A stretch of DNA of 64,000 bases from Dysgonomonas sp. 521 (GTDB lineage Bacteria; Bacteroidota; Bacteroidia; Bacteroidales; Dysgonomonadaceae), in NCBI RefSeq assembly GCF_010501055.1, contig NZ_QVMO01000005.1, positions 43,936 through 107,935 on the forward strand, read 5' to 3'. The first letter of the stretch is position 1. Each line of letters begins with the position of its first letter. Below are positions 23,978-33,178 of this stretch, piece after piece. The translations under genes and the position numbers were made by a program. The notes under the pieces were generated by a model. That model was given only the letters and a program-made list of their open reading frames with translations. It did no database searches and was not told the origin of the DNA.

Positions 23978-24378
23978 AAACAACATTATACCGTCCTGTC
24001 GGATTGAAAGAACTACAATTAATTATTGATTTAGGCTTCAAAGGGTTCCCTCCCCGTTTGGAGTGGCAGCCTATTTTCTATCCGGTACTTAATCAGGATT
24101 ATGCAGAGCAGATTGCCGAAAAATGGAATACAAAGGATGAGTTTTCGGGCTATTGTGGTATTGTTACCAAATTCGACTTGCCAACAGATTATCTGCAAAA
24201 GTACGAGGTGCATAATGTCGGAGGTTTTATGCATAATGAATTGTGGGTTCCTGCAGAAGAGCTCGATGGATTTAATAACCGGATTATAGGACAAATAGAG
24301 ATTGTAAAGGTATTTACAGGAGAAGGTTTTGACAGAAATCAGATAAATAAAGCATTACTGGCTATTTTAAGTTTATAG
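23974..24378 (+). CDS. Small protein of the 'ADP-ribosylation/crystallin J1' annotation group
   Basis: I choose the ATG at 23974, overlapping the previous stop by 4 bp, giving 134 residues; a longer frame starting at 23932 would overlap the upstream gene. Features: KTTLYRPVGLKELQLIIDLG, FPPRLEWQPIFYPVLN, VHNVGGFMHNELWVPAEELD. Short proteins with this pattern are often labelled ADP-ribosylation/crystallin J1, although they lack the glycohydrolase core, so the label says little. Its place behind KptA supports a role in ADP-ribose or RNA end metabolism. Confidence 0.65.
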   Translation: MKTTLYRPVGLKELQLIIDLGFKGFPPRLEWQPIFYPVLNQDYAEQIAEKWNTKDEFSGYCGIVTKFDLPTDYLQKYEVHNVGGFMHNELWVPAEELDGFNNRIIGQIEIVKVFTGEGFDRNQINKALLAILSL

Positions 24379-24448
24379 ATGTCTAATATCTATCTTCTTG
24401 TAAGATTACCTTTTAATAATGCGATAACTAGAGTCTGTTTAAATTTTA

Positions 24449-24560
24449 TATCCTGCTGTAGGGGCATCCCTTGTGGTTGCCCACAAGTTAAATAAGCGGG
24501 CAGGGACAAGCCACTGCCCCTACATCGTTCCCAAATCACAATCATTTTTATCATGTACTA
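24449..24560. repeat. R3 element, inverted copy (c)
   Basis: Carries TATCCTGCTGTAGGGGCATC, then GCAGGGACAAGCCACTGCCC and ends ATCATGTACT: the reverse of R3a at 52769-52904 with some internal change. The rest of the 24379-24718 gap holds the duplicated motif at 24600-24648 and nothing else recognised. Confidence 0.75.
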
Positions 24561-24599
24561 TGTAAAATTATCTATTATGGAGTACTTTACTATTAAAAT

Positions 24600-24648
24600 A
24601 AGGTAACAAAGAAATACGTCTAAAAAGGTGTCACTTTTGTCACTTTTT
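24600..24648 (+). promoter_or_regulatory. Shared upstream motif with TGTCACTTTT direct repeats
   Basis: AAGGTAACAAA, then AAAAAGGTG and two TGTCACTTTT units 9 bp apart (24629 and 24638). Almost the same about 48-bp block occurs at 43820-43868, upstream of prfC. Here it lies 70 bp before the macrodomain gene. May be a regulatory site or a repeat fragment. Confidence 0.4.
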
Positions 24649-24718
24649 GTTTTTCAATAACGTAGTAAAATGTAGATAGAGAGTAAGTTATGTTTGATTA
24701 AAAAAGTGACACTAGATT

Positions 24719-25243
24719 ATGGAAACAAAAATTACCCTTATCAAAGGGGACATTACAACAATAAAAGTTGACGCTATTGTAAATGCAGCCAACTCTTCCC
24801 TGCTTGGTGGCGGAGGAGTAGACGGAGCCATACATCGCAAAGGTGGCGGTCAGATACTGGAAGAATGTAAAGCTATCCGATACAAACAGGGTGGTTGCAA
24901 AACAGGAGAAGCTGTATACACAACGGCCGGACTGCTGCCTGCTAAGTATGTCATTCACACTGTAGGCCCTGTATGGAATGGAGGAAACAGAAACGAAAGA
25001 GGTTTGCTGGCAAATTGTTACCTCAACTCTTTAAAGCAGGCAAACGGACTGAATATAATTTCTGTGGCCTTTCCAAATATCAGTACGGGCATTTACCGTT
25101 TCCCAAAGAGAGAAGCCGCGGAAATCGCTATTAGGACTGTCAGGGAGTTTATATCTGCAGATAATGAAACATTACAGGAGATCATATTTGTTTGTTTCGA
25201 TGAGGAGAACTATGATTTATATAAAGACTTGCTGGAAGATTAG
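24719..25243 (+). CDS. Macrodomain protein (YmdB-type O-acetyl-ADP-ribose deacetylase)
   Basis: Protein of 174 residues, a single complete macrodomain. Motifs: [20 protein letters not shown] (ADP-ribose binding Asn/Asp), [31 protein letters not shown]. Family members remove acetyl from O-acetyl-ADP-ribose or ADP-ribose from acidic side chains. Lies between the KptA cluster and the PARG gene on the same strand. Confidence 0.93.
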   Translation: METKITLIKGDITTIKVDAIVNAANSSLLGGGGVDGAIHRKGGGQILEECKAIRYKQGGCKTGEAVYTTAGLLPAKYVIHTVGPVWNGGNRNERGLLANCYLNSLKQANGLNIISVAFPNISTGIYRFPKREAAEIAIRTVREFISADNETLQEIIFVCFDEENYDLYKDLLED

Positions 25244-25289
25244 AGTCTGTTTAAATTTTATAATATGCCTTATTATTTCCTTATTTTAG

Positions 25290-25362
25290 TTTGCGTAAAT
25301 AGTACGCTAAATATTTCGGGGGATAAAAAACTATATTTATATTTGCGTAATTATTACGCAAA
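25290..25362 (+). promoter_or_regulatory. Tandem NrtR-type operators before the PARG gene
   Basis: Palindromes at 25290-25310 (TTTGCGTA-N5-TACGCTAA) and 25342-25362 (TTTGCGTA-N5-TACGCAAA, perfect), 52 bp centre to centre, 22 bp before the start codon. Confidence 0.75.
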
Positions 25363-25383
25363 TATTATTAAAACTAGAATATT

Positions 25384-26247
25384 ATGAGTTATTCAAACAA
25401 TAGGAACAAGAGGGTCGATAGCGCCCGTCAGACACTGGATATTATCGAACAAGGATATTATATCGTAGATAATGAGAAGATTGACATATACCGGTTTGTT
25501 GAAGAATCGGTAAAGAAAACCGCGTTGTATTCTCCTGAATACTTTGAAAAAGGGATGAACAATGCTGAAAATGAAATTACTAAAAGAGATTTTACAACAG
25601 ATATCACGGTCAAAAACTGTACCGCGATGGAAGCTGCGGAAGAATTGCTATCTATAGGTGGAAAGACCGGATGCCTGAACTTTGCCTCCGCAAAGAACCC
25701 GGGTGGAGGTTTCCTCGGAGGGGCACAGGCGCAGGAAGAAAGCCTCGCACGGGCATCGGCTCTATATCCGACACAAATGAAATATTTCAAAGAACTCTAT
25801 GAGTATAACAGGGCGCAAAACACTTACCTGTATTCCGACTATATGATATATAGCCCTGATGTCCTGTTCTTCAAAGACGACAGGGACGAACTACTTGCTA
25901 AGCCTTATGTATTGGATATTCTTACCAGTCCTGCCGTAAATATCGGTGCAATGGAGCAAAATAACCGTCCCGATGAGAAAGCCAAAGCAAAGCAGGTTAT
26001 GATGAGCCGTATAGATAAGCTTCTGTCCGTATTCGTATTAGCTGGAGTTGACAATCTAATTCTTGGCGCATGGGGCTGTGGCGTATTCCGCAACCAACCC
26101 GAAGATGTAGCCCGTTACTTTGCTCATTATCTGCTGAATGACGGCAAGTATGCCAAATGTTTCAAGAATATCATATTCGCGGTGTTCGACAGCAGTAAAA
26201 AGCAGGAGAATATAAATGCCTTTCAGCAAGGATTTCCTCTTTCATAA
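25384..26247 (+). CDS. Microbial-type poly(ADP-ribose) glycohydrolase (TIGR02452)
   Basis: Protein of 287 residues. The macrodomain-like PARG core shows NFASAKNPGGGFLGGAQAQ followed by EES, giving the GGG and QEE elements with the catalytic glutamates; VLILGAWGCGVF-type segment (LILGAWGCGVFRNQPEDVA) and AVFDSS close the fold. It would remove ADP-ribose from modified targets. It has its own tandem NrtR-type operators and a strong terminator, so it is separately controlled and ends the island. Confidence 0.9.
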   Translation: MSYSNNRNKRVDSARQTLDIIEQGYYIVDNEKIDIYRFVEESVKKTALYSPEYFEKGMNNAENEITKRDFTTDITVKNCTAMEAAEELLSIGGKTGCLNFASAKNPGGGFLGGAQAQEESLARASALYPTQMKYFKELYEYNRAQNTYLYSDYMIYSPDVLFFKDDRDELLAKPYVLDILTSPAVNIGAMEQNNRPDEKAKAKQVMMSRIDKLLSVFVLAGVDNLILGAWGCGVFRNQPEDVARYFAHYLLNDGKYAKCFKNIIFAVFDSSKKQENINAFQQGFPLS

Positions 26248-26320
26248 GATCAAAGTGCTCTTTATATCAGACAAATATTCTGTAAAAACATATAATGAAA
26301 AGGCCAAGGATGTACATAAA

Positions 26321-26350
26321 AAAAGCTTCCCTGAATAGAGAAGCTTTTAT
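26321..26350 (+). terminator. Intrinsic terminator after the PARG gene
   Basis: Nine-bp stem AAAAGCTTC/GAAGCTTTT (26321-26329 with 26340-26348), loop of 10, short T run. May serve the convergent lipoprotein gene too. Confidence 0.75.
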
Positions 26351-26369
26351 GTTAATTTCTGAATCGGTT

Positions 26370-26924
26370 TTAATCCATTACAAATTTAAAATCGGGAGTA
26401 ATCTGGTACTTTACGAAGGCTGTGTCCGATGTTTCGGATTGATTATCTTCATCGCCGCCGTAAGTATAATTAATGGTCTGCACGACTATCTCCTTACTTC
26501 TTATTTTCGATGAAATCTCACTGTAATACTCTACCATATCTTCATAAGCCACAAGCAAATCATCCTGCAGGTCGCCATTTTTGTCATAACTCAGCAGAAA
26601 TTCTGTTATTTCCCCGTCTGTTATAACCTGTACTGTAAGTATCTTACCATTGTTGTTAGAGAATAATACCTGTCCCATCGACAAATCGCTCACTTCGTAT
26701 CCGCCAAGACCCTTTACTTTAAATAGTTGCAGGTCATTATATTCTTTTCGTGTCAGCCTGGATACTTTTGTTAAATCTATGCTATCAACCTGGCTGCTTA
26801 GCGATATTCCCGAGAGGTTTATACTTAGGGTATCCAATTGGGCTTGAAGCACTTTTCCCTCTTTTTTCTGGCAGGAAACAAGTGTAGTGAAAAGAATAAA
26901 ACTGAAAAGATAAATCTTTTTCAT
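26370..26924 (-). CDS. Lipoprotein of unknown function
   Basis: I choose the ATG at 26922-26924, giving 184 residues; the longer frame to 27011 adds 29 residues without signal-peptide character and would overlap the rfbD end. The product starts MKKIYLFSFILFTTLVSCQK, a signal peptide ending in lipobox LVSC. The mature part is acidic with a middle VKGLGGYEVSDLSM and no known catalytic motif. Probably anchored in the envelope. Confidence 0.75.
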   Translation of the reverse strand: MKKIYLFSFILFTTLVSCQKKEGKVLQAQLDTLSINLSGISLSSQVDSIDLTKVSRLTRKEYNDLQLFKVKGLGGYEVSDLSMGQVLFSNNNGKILTVQVITDGEITEFLLSYDKNGDLQDDLLVAYEDMVEYYSEISSKIRSKEIVVQTINYTYGGDEDNQSETSDTAFVKYQITPDFKFVMD

Positions 26925-26962
26925 TTCAATTGCTAAAAAATGTAATCGTGAATTAATATGTA

Positions 26963-27916
26963 TTAAATAGATAACAATTCTTTGATGCAATTGTTTAAAC
27001 TTTCTTCCCATTTCGGAATAGAAAGGTTAAATGTAGATTTAATCTTCGTTTTGTCTAATACACTGTATTTTGGCCTTGTAGCCTTAGTCGGATATTGGTC
27101 TGTTGTTATCGGATTCACTTTGCAGGTAGTGATGCCGGCATCTTTATGGATAGCCAGTGTAAAATCATACCATGTAGTAACGCCTTCATCCGAATAATGG
27201 TATATTCCGGGTTTGAATCCGTTAGCCTCGCTAAAGTCGAGTATATGTACTATGGCTTGCGCCAGGTCGGCCGCGTTAGTCGGAGTCCCGGTCTGGTCTG
27301 CTACCACGTTTAGCGTATCCCGTTCTTTGCCCAGCTTTATCATTGTTTTCACAAAGTTGTTTCCAAAGATAGAGTACAGCCATGCAGTACGGATAACGAC
27401 AGTATGGGGGCAGGCGTCCAGTAGAACAGCTTCGCCTTCTTGTTTCGACTTACCATATACGGATTGAGGATTTACGGTATCCGACTCAATGTATGGTTTG
27501 TTTGCGGTACCGTCATATACATAATCGGTAGAAACATGTATTACCTTCGCATTATTGTTCGTTGCAGCTTTTCCTAAGTTAGCAGCCGCGTCACGGTTTA
27601 TCTTATAACATAATTCAACATCATCTTCTGCCTTGTCTACAGCTGTGTAGGCTGCACAGTTGATAATGTAGTCTATATTATTTTCTTTCATGAAGGAATC
27701 TACAGCCTGTACATCGGTAATATCCAGTTCGGCTACATCTGTGAAGAAGAACCTGAAGTTGTTTTCATGATTCGCGGAAATCCGGCGGATTTCGCTTCCT
27801 AGTTGCCCGTTTGATCCGGTAACAAGAATATTTTTCTGAACGAGTTCGAACAGAAAAATATTCTTAGCTGTTTCATCCTGATCGTCGGCTTGTTTATTTC
27901 CTGAAAAAAAAGCCAT
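26963..27916 (-). CDS. rfbD: dTDP-4-dehydrorhamnose reductase
   Basis: NAD(P)H-dependent reductase making dTDP-L-rhamnose. Rossmann motif NILVTGSNGQLGSEI, INCAAYTAVDKAED, HVSTDYVYDG and YGKSKQEGE (Tyr/Lys catalytic pair). I choose the ATG at 27914-27916 (MAFFSGNKQ), giving 317 residues; the frame extends to 27943. Even so there is an about 27-residue N-terminal extension (ADDQDETAKNIFLFELVQ) before the usual start. No other rhamnose genes are near. Confidence 0.9.
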   Translation of the reverse strand: MAFFSGNKQADDQDETAKNIFLFELVQKNILVTGSNGQLGSEIRRISANHENNFRFFFTDVAELDITDVQAVDSFMKENNIDYIINCAAYTAVDKAEDDVELCYKINRDAAANLGKAATNNNAKVIHVSTDYVYDGTANKPYIESDTVNPQSVYGKSKQEGEAVLLDACPHTVVIRTAWLYSIFGNNFVKTMIKLGKERDTLNVVADQTGTPTNAADLAQAIVHILDFSEANGFKPGIYHYSDEGVTTWYDFTLAIHKDAGITTCKVNPITTDQYPTKATRPKYSVLDKTKIKSTFNLSIPKWEESLNNCIKELLSI

Positions 27917-28022
27917 TATTAAGATTTTAAATTTAATGTTCAAAAATTTAAAGATAAATATTTGATAAACAGTGCCTTTTTAAAATCATTCTATTTTTGA
28001 ATCTTTAAATATTTGAATTTTA

Positions 28023-28922
28023 TTAGATGCAGTTTACCAGTTGCTGTTTGCCGCTTACGGCTACCTGCGGTGCAATTTTCTTTACAAGTCCTTGCAATAC
28101 ATTACCCGGTCCGAGTTCGATAAACTCTGTAGCGCCGTCAGCAACCATGTGTTCTACAGATTGAGTCCATTTTACAGGAGCAGTTAATTGTGCAATTAGA
28201 TTGTTTTTTATTACTGCGGGATCTGTTTCGCCCACTGTAGATACATTTTGGTATACAGGGCATGTCGGTTTGGTAATTATCGTTGTATTTATCGCTTCCG
28301 ATAGTTCTACTTTAGCGGGTTCCATCAGCGGAGAGTGGAATGCTCCTCCAACCTTCAGTTTGAGCGCGCGTTTTGCACCCGCAGCCAAAAGTAGTTCGCA
28401 TGCGGCATCGATACCGGTATTCGAGCCCGATATAACCACCTGTCCGGGACAGTTGTAGTTTGCAGGAACCACCACTTCATTTTTGATAGACGCGCAGATT
28501 TCTTCTACCTTTGCATCAGGCAGAGCAAGTACGGCAGCCATCGTTGAAGGGTTCATCTCGCAAGCTTTCTGCATGGCTAAAGCACGTTTATATACAAGTT
28601 TCAATCCGTCTTCAAAAGACATGGCTCCGGCGGCAACCAAGGCTGAAAATTCGCCAAGAGAGTGTCCTGCTACCATTTCGGGCTTAAATTCATTGCCAAT
28701 AGTCTTAGCCAATATTACCGAATGAAGGAAAATGGCGGGTTGGGTAACTTTAGTCTGGCGCAGATCTTCGTCTGTACCTGCAAACATCAAGTCTGTGATA
28801 CGGAATCCTAGAATTTCGTTCGCTTTTTCGAACATCTCTTTAGCTACAGGAGACGTCTCGTAAAGGTCTTTACCCATTCCTACAAATTGAGCCCCTTGTC
28901 CTGGGAATACAAATGCTTTCAT
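28023..28922 (-). CDS. fabD: Malonyl-CoA:ACP transacylase
   Basis: Protein of 299 residues from the ATG at 28920-28922; a TTG six bases upstream is less likely. Motifs: FVFPGQGAQFVGMG, GHSLGEFSA (nucleophile Ser), GGAFHSPLM (catalytic His) and QNVSTVGETDP. It loads malonyl onto acyl carrier protein for fatty acid synthesis. A -7 element TAATTTTG (28974-28967) lies about 45 bp upstream on the minus strand. Confidence 0.95.
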   Translation of the reverse strand: MKAFVFPGQGAQFVGMGKDLYETSPVAKEMFEKANEILGFRITDLMFAGTDEDLRQTKVTQPAIFLHSVILAKTIGNEFKPEMVAGHSLGEFSALVAAGAMSFEDGLKLVYKRALAMQKACEMNPSTMAAVLALPDAKVEEICASIKNEVVVPANYNCPGQVVISGSNTGIDAACELLLAAGAKRALKLKVGGAFHSPLMEPAKVELSEAINTTIITKPTCPVYQNVSTVGETDPAVIKNNLIAQLTAPVKWTQSVEHMVADGATEFIELGPGNVLQGLVKKIAPQVAVSGKQQLVNCI

Positions 28923-29016
28923 TTTCAATATTTAATAGTTTATATAAGCAATTCAAATTCAGCCTGCAAAATTAGTAAAAAAATAAAACATTATCTCTCA
29001 AAAAAAATGAAATAAA

Positions 29017-29045
29017 AAAAGTACAAGTTAAAAACCTGTACTTTT
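29017..29045 (-). terminator. Hairpin terminator upstream of fabD
   Basis: Nine-bp stem AAAAGTACA/TGTACTTTT (29017-29025 with 29037-29045); on the minus strand it is followed by a T-rich run. It would end transcripts arriving from the right. Confidence 0.55.
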
Positions 29046-29082
29046 GATTTATATTTAACAACCGATCAATTTGCTTTCATAT

Positions 29083-29304
29083 AACTTATGCTAATCAAGG
29101 GTTAAATGTGCCGTTAGGCACATCATATTGGTAGAAACATGAATGAAATTCGTTTTTTTGTGCCGTCAGGTACAAAATGTGAATTGTTCTGTAGATATTG
29201 CGTACCTGACGGCACGCAATTAACCGGTTAAAGCTTCTTTCTACCAACATTCAGTCCCTAAAGGGACAAAAAATAGCACAATTAACCCTTGATTCGCATA
29301 AGTT
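29083..29304. repeat. Inverted-repeat element, family R2 (copy a)
   Basis: About 220 bp with ends AACTTATGC and GCATAAGTT around AATCAAGGGTTAA. Inside are palindromes GTGCCGTTAGGCAC and CGTACCTGACGGCACG and the line GTCCCTAAAGGGAC. Copies at 36723 (inverted), 56239 and 63569. Confidence 0.85.
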
Positions 29305-29430
29305 ATAGCGAATTCCGTTTCTATTATCATATTCGTAATTAATGTCTCCGCCCTGAATGATGTTACCATCAGAATCATATTCATATTCTGTGATTACATT
29401 GAAATTATCTCCATATCTAATATCAGATTT
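29305..29430 (-). pseudogene. Remnant of a YD-repeat-like gene between two repeat elements
   Basis: The minus strand between elements R2a and R1e has an open frame of about 41 codons with YD-repeat character: TEYEYDSDGNII and INYEYDNRNGIRYN. It has no start, and the frame runs into R2a and stops there. Looks like the tail of a larger gene cut by repeat insertions. Confidence 0.5.
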
Positions 29431-29431
29431 T

Positions 29432-29646
29432 AGAGCCTGTTTAAATTTTATAGCAAATCTTTTTTATAACTATTTTTAGATGGATTTTATCATTTTTACT
29501 AGCAGAACCAACGGTCAGCGGAGCTAATTAGCGGGCTAAACCAAGAGTAAAAAGGGAAAAGACGCTAAAAAGAGGATAAAAAAGTTGCTAAGAATGAATT
29601 ACAAGAGCCTGTAATAAAAATTTTCGCTAAAATTCAAACAGGCTCT
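29432..29646. repeat. Inverted-repeat element, family R1 variant (copy e)
   Basis: Bounded by AGAGCCTGTTTAAATTTTAT and a matching inverse ending ACAGGCTCT. Middle contains AACCAACGGTCAGCGGAGCT and TAGCGGGCTAAAC; nearly the same as copy f at 32963-33178. Confidence 0.8.
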
Positions 29647-29666
29647 TACTATTTTGTGGTATTAAC

Positions 29667-30479
29667 CTAATCTTCCCAATCAGCAATAATCGTCATCTGA
29701 TCCACAGTAGAAGCACAGAAGTATCCGAGTGCCCCGCCTGTTATATTCGATGTGGGATTCGTTTTCGAATCCTCGATGCGGCTGAGTGTGTAGAAGAAGG
29801 TATAAGCGCCCTTGTCAATGCACTGAAACTCGATCATGATTTCGTCCCCTTTTTCTATCGGATCCACATCTTCATCATACGTGAATATCGGTAAGAACTG
29901 GTGAATAGGACTACCGTCTACGAATTCAGCGCTTAATGCCAATTCGTTTACATCGGGATGTTGCTTTCCGTTGATATATACGAGGCAACGGTAATACTGG
30001 TTCGTTTCGCCTTTGGGGTCGGTAAAATGTATCATCGGAACAGCAAAGTCCATAATCGGGGCTCTGTACATTGACAATGAGTCGAGTTTTACCAATGGCG
30101 GCATTTGGGAGGTCGATGTATATTCTATATCCTCGTACGTTACCGACATATAATATGTGCGCCCGATCACACCCTTAATATTTTCGGCGACATACCAGCC
30201 TGTAGCATCCTGTTGCAAAATCTCAGAATTTCCCGCATCATCCGATACTTTTACGATAGCTCCTTTCAGGAACGGATAACCGCTGTTATCGTTAAAGTCA
30301 ATCGTATGGCTTACCCTTACTGTTGCCGGCTGGCCTTGTTTTACGATACCTTCAATCTGTATGCGTGGGGGAACAGAGTTCAGGTCTACATCTATTTCTT
30401 TCTCGCATGAGGTGAGTCCGAGTAGTATAAACAAAGCTGATAGTATAATTATGTATATATTCTTTATATTATTCATCAT
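29667..30479 (-). CDS. DUF4249 lipoprotein, partner of the TonB receptor
   Basis: Protein of 270 residues, signal peptide with lipobox GLTSC, then the DUF4249 pattern EKEIDVDLNSVPPRIQIEGIV and repeated beta strands. DUF4249 genes normally follow a TonB-dependent receptor with a carboxypeptidase-like N-terminal domain, as here (about 100 bp downstream of it). Probably surface-exposed accessory of that receptor; substrate unknown. Confidence 0.88.
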   Translation of the reverse strand: MMNNIKNIYIIILSALFILLGLTSCEKEIDVDLNSVPPRIQIEGIVKQGQPATVRVSHTIDFNDNSGYPFLKGAIVKVSDDAGNSEILQQDATGWYVAENIKGVIGRTYYMSVTYEDIEYTSTSQMPPLVKLDSLSMYRAPIMDFAVPMIHFTDPKGETNQYYRCLVYINGKQHPDVNELALSAEFVDGSPIHQFLPIFTYDEDVDPIEKGDEIMIEFQCIDKGAYTFFYTLSRIEDSKTNPTSNITGGALGYFCASTVDQMTIIADWED

Positions 30480-30581
30480 TTCTTGCTTTTAGGTATTAAG
30501 TATTGGAAATATTTAATGTAATATTTTTCAGCCTTAACTAATTGTTGCTATTATATATAAATAATAAATCGGTCTGTGACT

Positions 30582-32930
30582 TTAAAACTTGAAGTTCCAC
30601 GAGATTGACGGAACAAACGTAAATAATGAGTACTGATAAGCAGTTGTCTTCTCCGGATCTTTTGTATTGGTACGGAACTCTATCATATAAGCATTCTCAC
30701 GCCCGTAAGCGTTGTATAGTCCGAATACAAGTTCCGACTGGAACTTCGCGGTCTTTTTCAACAGGCAGGTCGCACCCAAATCCAGACGGTGGTAGGCCGG
30801 CATCCTGTAGCCGTTCCTTTCGGCATAATACATCACGTCCTTACCGTTTATCTGATATTTTCCGCTTGGGTAGGTAATCGCATTTCCTGTATAAAATACC
30901 CATGCCGCCGAAAGGCTCCATTTCTGATTCAGGTCATACATGCCCACGATGGACAAATCGTGTGTACGATCCTGAAAGGCGTTATACCACTTATCTTCAT
31001 TTATACCGTCTATCTTCTTCTCCGATTTAGAGAGGGTGTAGCCTATCCATCCGGTAAGCCTTCCCATCCGTTTTTTTATGGAAAGTTCAATGCCATAAGC
31101 CCGTCCTTTACCCGACAATATCTCAGTTTCTATTACGTCATAACCTTCAATATCGGCGTTATCCTTAAAGTCTACTTGGTTTTTCATATCCTTGTAATAG
31201 GCTTCAACACTGAATTCGAACATATTATTATTGAAATTCCTGAAATAACCCAGCGACACCTGATCGGCTATCTGAGGCTTTACATTGTTGGAACTCGAAG
31301 TCCAGCGGTCGAACGGTGTTCCCTGCGCCGAATATGACAATAAGTGCATGTTTTGCGTTGTACGGGCATAAGCAGCTTTTATGGAAGATACATCATTCAG
31401 TTTGTATGCAGCCGACAGGCGTGGCTCAAGGTTTACGTATGTTTTAACCACCTTGCCCGATTTGTACCATGTGCTGTCGAGTACGTTATTGTTTTTGTCC
31501 AGTGTGTAATACTGCCCTTTACCCAATGCCATAAAGACTGAGGCGCGAAGCCCGTATATAACTTCCAGGTTATCTGTTAACTTTATCTGGTTGGATATGT
31601 AAGCTGCATTCTCAGACGAATAACGGTGGTGCAGGTCTACCGAATTCTTTTGTTCCGAATCGAGGTTGTAATTCCCCGGAGCCAGATCGTGGTAAGTAGA
31701 GCTGAGTCCCAGTCTCCACTGGCTGTTTTTATTTTGTTGGAACAGGAACTCCTGTTTAAAACCATAATCTTTTATTTTAGATGTCCCGTCCAGATTCATG
31801 CCTACCTCCATACCAAAATAATAATCGTATTGATTGTAGAACAACGATGTGCGCGAAGTCCATTTATTATTGAACGTATGATTCCAGTTAGCAGTCAGGA
31901 AAGCGTTTCCCCAGTTGAGTTCAGCCGCGTCTTTCAGTACCATCTTATCCCTTCCCAGATAGCCGGAAACCGATATCTGGTCTTTGTCCGACAGGGCGAA
32001 GTTCAGTTTCATATTCAGGTCGTAAAAGTACAGGTAGGCATTTTGAGCATCTTCTATACCCGACAGGCGGGCAATAGCATCGGCATAAGTACGCCTAGCC
32101 CCGATAAGGAAGGATGACTTACCTTTTTGTATAGGCCCTTCGGCATTGATATTGGACGAAATAAGTCCGATGCCTCCGGCTACATGGTAGTTCTGGTTGT
32201 CGCCGTTGCGTTGCTGTACATCCAGAATAGAGGCCAGGCGTTCGCCATATTGTGCGGGCATGGCACCTTTGTATAAGGTAACATCACGAAGCACTTCCGA
32301 GTTGAACGTAGAGAAGAATCCCATCAGGTGGGATGCGTTGTAGAGCGACACGTTATCCAGCAGGATCAGGTTCTGGTCGGCACTTCCTCCCCTGACGTAA
32401 AAACCCGAACTGCCCTCTCCGGCACCCTGCACTCCGGGCATCAGTTGTATGGACTTGATAATATCCTTTTCGCCCAGCAATACAGGAATCTTATTGATCG
32501 TTTGTATTTCCATTTTCTCAACCCCTGTTTGCGGCGCAGTTACGTTAGCGTCAGGGCGTTCGGCGGATACGACTACTTCGCCCAGTCCGATGGAAGTTTG
32601 TACAAGTTCTATATCCTGGTTAATATTTTGGTAAAGGGAAATTTTCATAGTCTTTTTCTCAAAACCTATGTAGTCGATATTCAATGTATAATCTCCTTTT
32701 GGCAGGGTCATACTGTATCTTCCCTTTTCGTCAGACGATACCCCGCTTCCGTTCCTGTTTTCTATGATAATGGGTACTCCTATTAACGTTTCCTTTGTGC
32801 GTGAATCAACAACAGTACCGCTGATTTTGTATGTCTGGGCAAAAGAAAAAGCGGGCATCAAAAACAAATGGAAAAGCCATAAGAATATAACCCAAGTTCT
32901 CTTTGGTAGAAGTTTTGATTTTAATAGCAT
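30582..32930 (-). CDS. TonB-dependent receptor with carboxypeptidase-like domain
   Basis: Outer-membrane receptor of 782 residues. Signal peptide to about residue 32, then a carboxypeptidase-regulatory-like beta domain (YKISGTVVDSRTKETLIGV..., to about 115), plug domain (VLLGEKDIIKSIQLMPGVQG, SGFYVRGGSADQNLILLD) and a 22-strand barrel ending in aromatic FKF. Paired with the DUF4249 lipoprotein. The upstream sigma/FecR genes and STN-domain protein may control or sense through it. Confidence 0.93.
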   Translation of the reverse strand: MLLKSKLLPKRTWVIFLWLFHLFLMPAFSFAQTYKISGTVVDSRTKETLIGVPIIIENRNGSGVSSDEKGRYSMTLPKGDYTLNIDYIGFEKKTMKISLYQNINQDIELVQTSIGLGEVVVSAERPDANVTAPQTGVEKMEIQTINKIPVLLGEKDIIKSIQLMPGVQGAGEGSSGFYVRGGSADQNLILLDNVSLYNASHLMGFFSTFNSEVLRDVTLYKGAMPAQYGERLASILDVQQRNGDNQNYHVAGGIGLISSNINAEGPIQKGKSSFLIGARRTYADAIARLSGIEDAQNAYLYFYDLNMKLNFALSDKDQISVSGYLGRDKMVLKDAAELNWGNAFLTANWNHTFNNKWTSRTSLFYNQYDYYFGMEVGMNLDGTSKIKDYGFKQEFLFQQNKNSQWRLGLSSTYHDLAPGNYNLDSEQKNSVDLHHRYSSENAAYISNQIKLTDNLEVIYGLRASVFMALGKGQYYTLDKNNNVLDSTWYKSGKVVKTYVNLEPRLSAAYKLNDVSSIKAAYARTTQNMHLLSYSAQGTPFDRWTSSSNNVKPQIADQVSLGYFRNFNNNMFEFSVEAYYKDMKNQVDFKDNADIEGYDVIETEILSGKGRAYGIELSIKKRMGRLTGWIGYTLSKSEKKIDGINEDKWYNAFQDRTHDLSIVGMYDLNQKWSLSAAWVFYTGNAITYPSGKYQINGKDVMYYAERNGYRMPAYHRLDLGATCLLKKTAKFQSELVFGLYNAYGRENAYMIEFRTNTKDPEKTTAYQYSLFTFVPSISWNFKF

Positions 32931-32962
32931 AGTTAGTTTAAATAATAATGTTAATATCTGTC

Positions 32963-33178
32963 AGAGTCTGTTTAAATTTTATAGCAAATCTTTTTTATAG
33001 TTATTTTTAGATGGATTTTATCATTTTTGCTAGCCGAACCAACGGTCAGCGGAGCTAATTAGCGGGCTAAACAAAGAGTAAAAAGGGTGAAATACGCTAA
33101 AAAGAGCATAAAGAAATTGCTAAGAACTATTGACCAGAACCTGTCATAAAAATTTTCGCTAAAATTGAAACAGGCTCT
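32963..33178. repeat. Inverted-repeat element, family R1 variant (copy f)
   Basis: Starts AGAGTCTGTTTAAATTTTAT, ends ACAGGCTCT, internal sequence nearly identical to copy e at 29432-29646. The rest of the 32931-33318 gap shows nothing else recognised. Confidence 0.8.

Noticed and set aside
23932..24378. Longer start for the 134-residue gene behind KptA
   Set aside because: It would overlap the upstream gene by 46 bp; the ATG at 23974 gives the typical 4-bp overlap and a family-like N-terminus.
26370..27011. Longer start for the lipoprotein gene
   Set aside because: The extra 29 residues hide the signal peptide and overlap the rfbD coding end.
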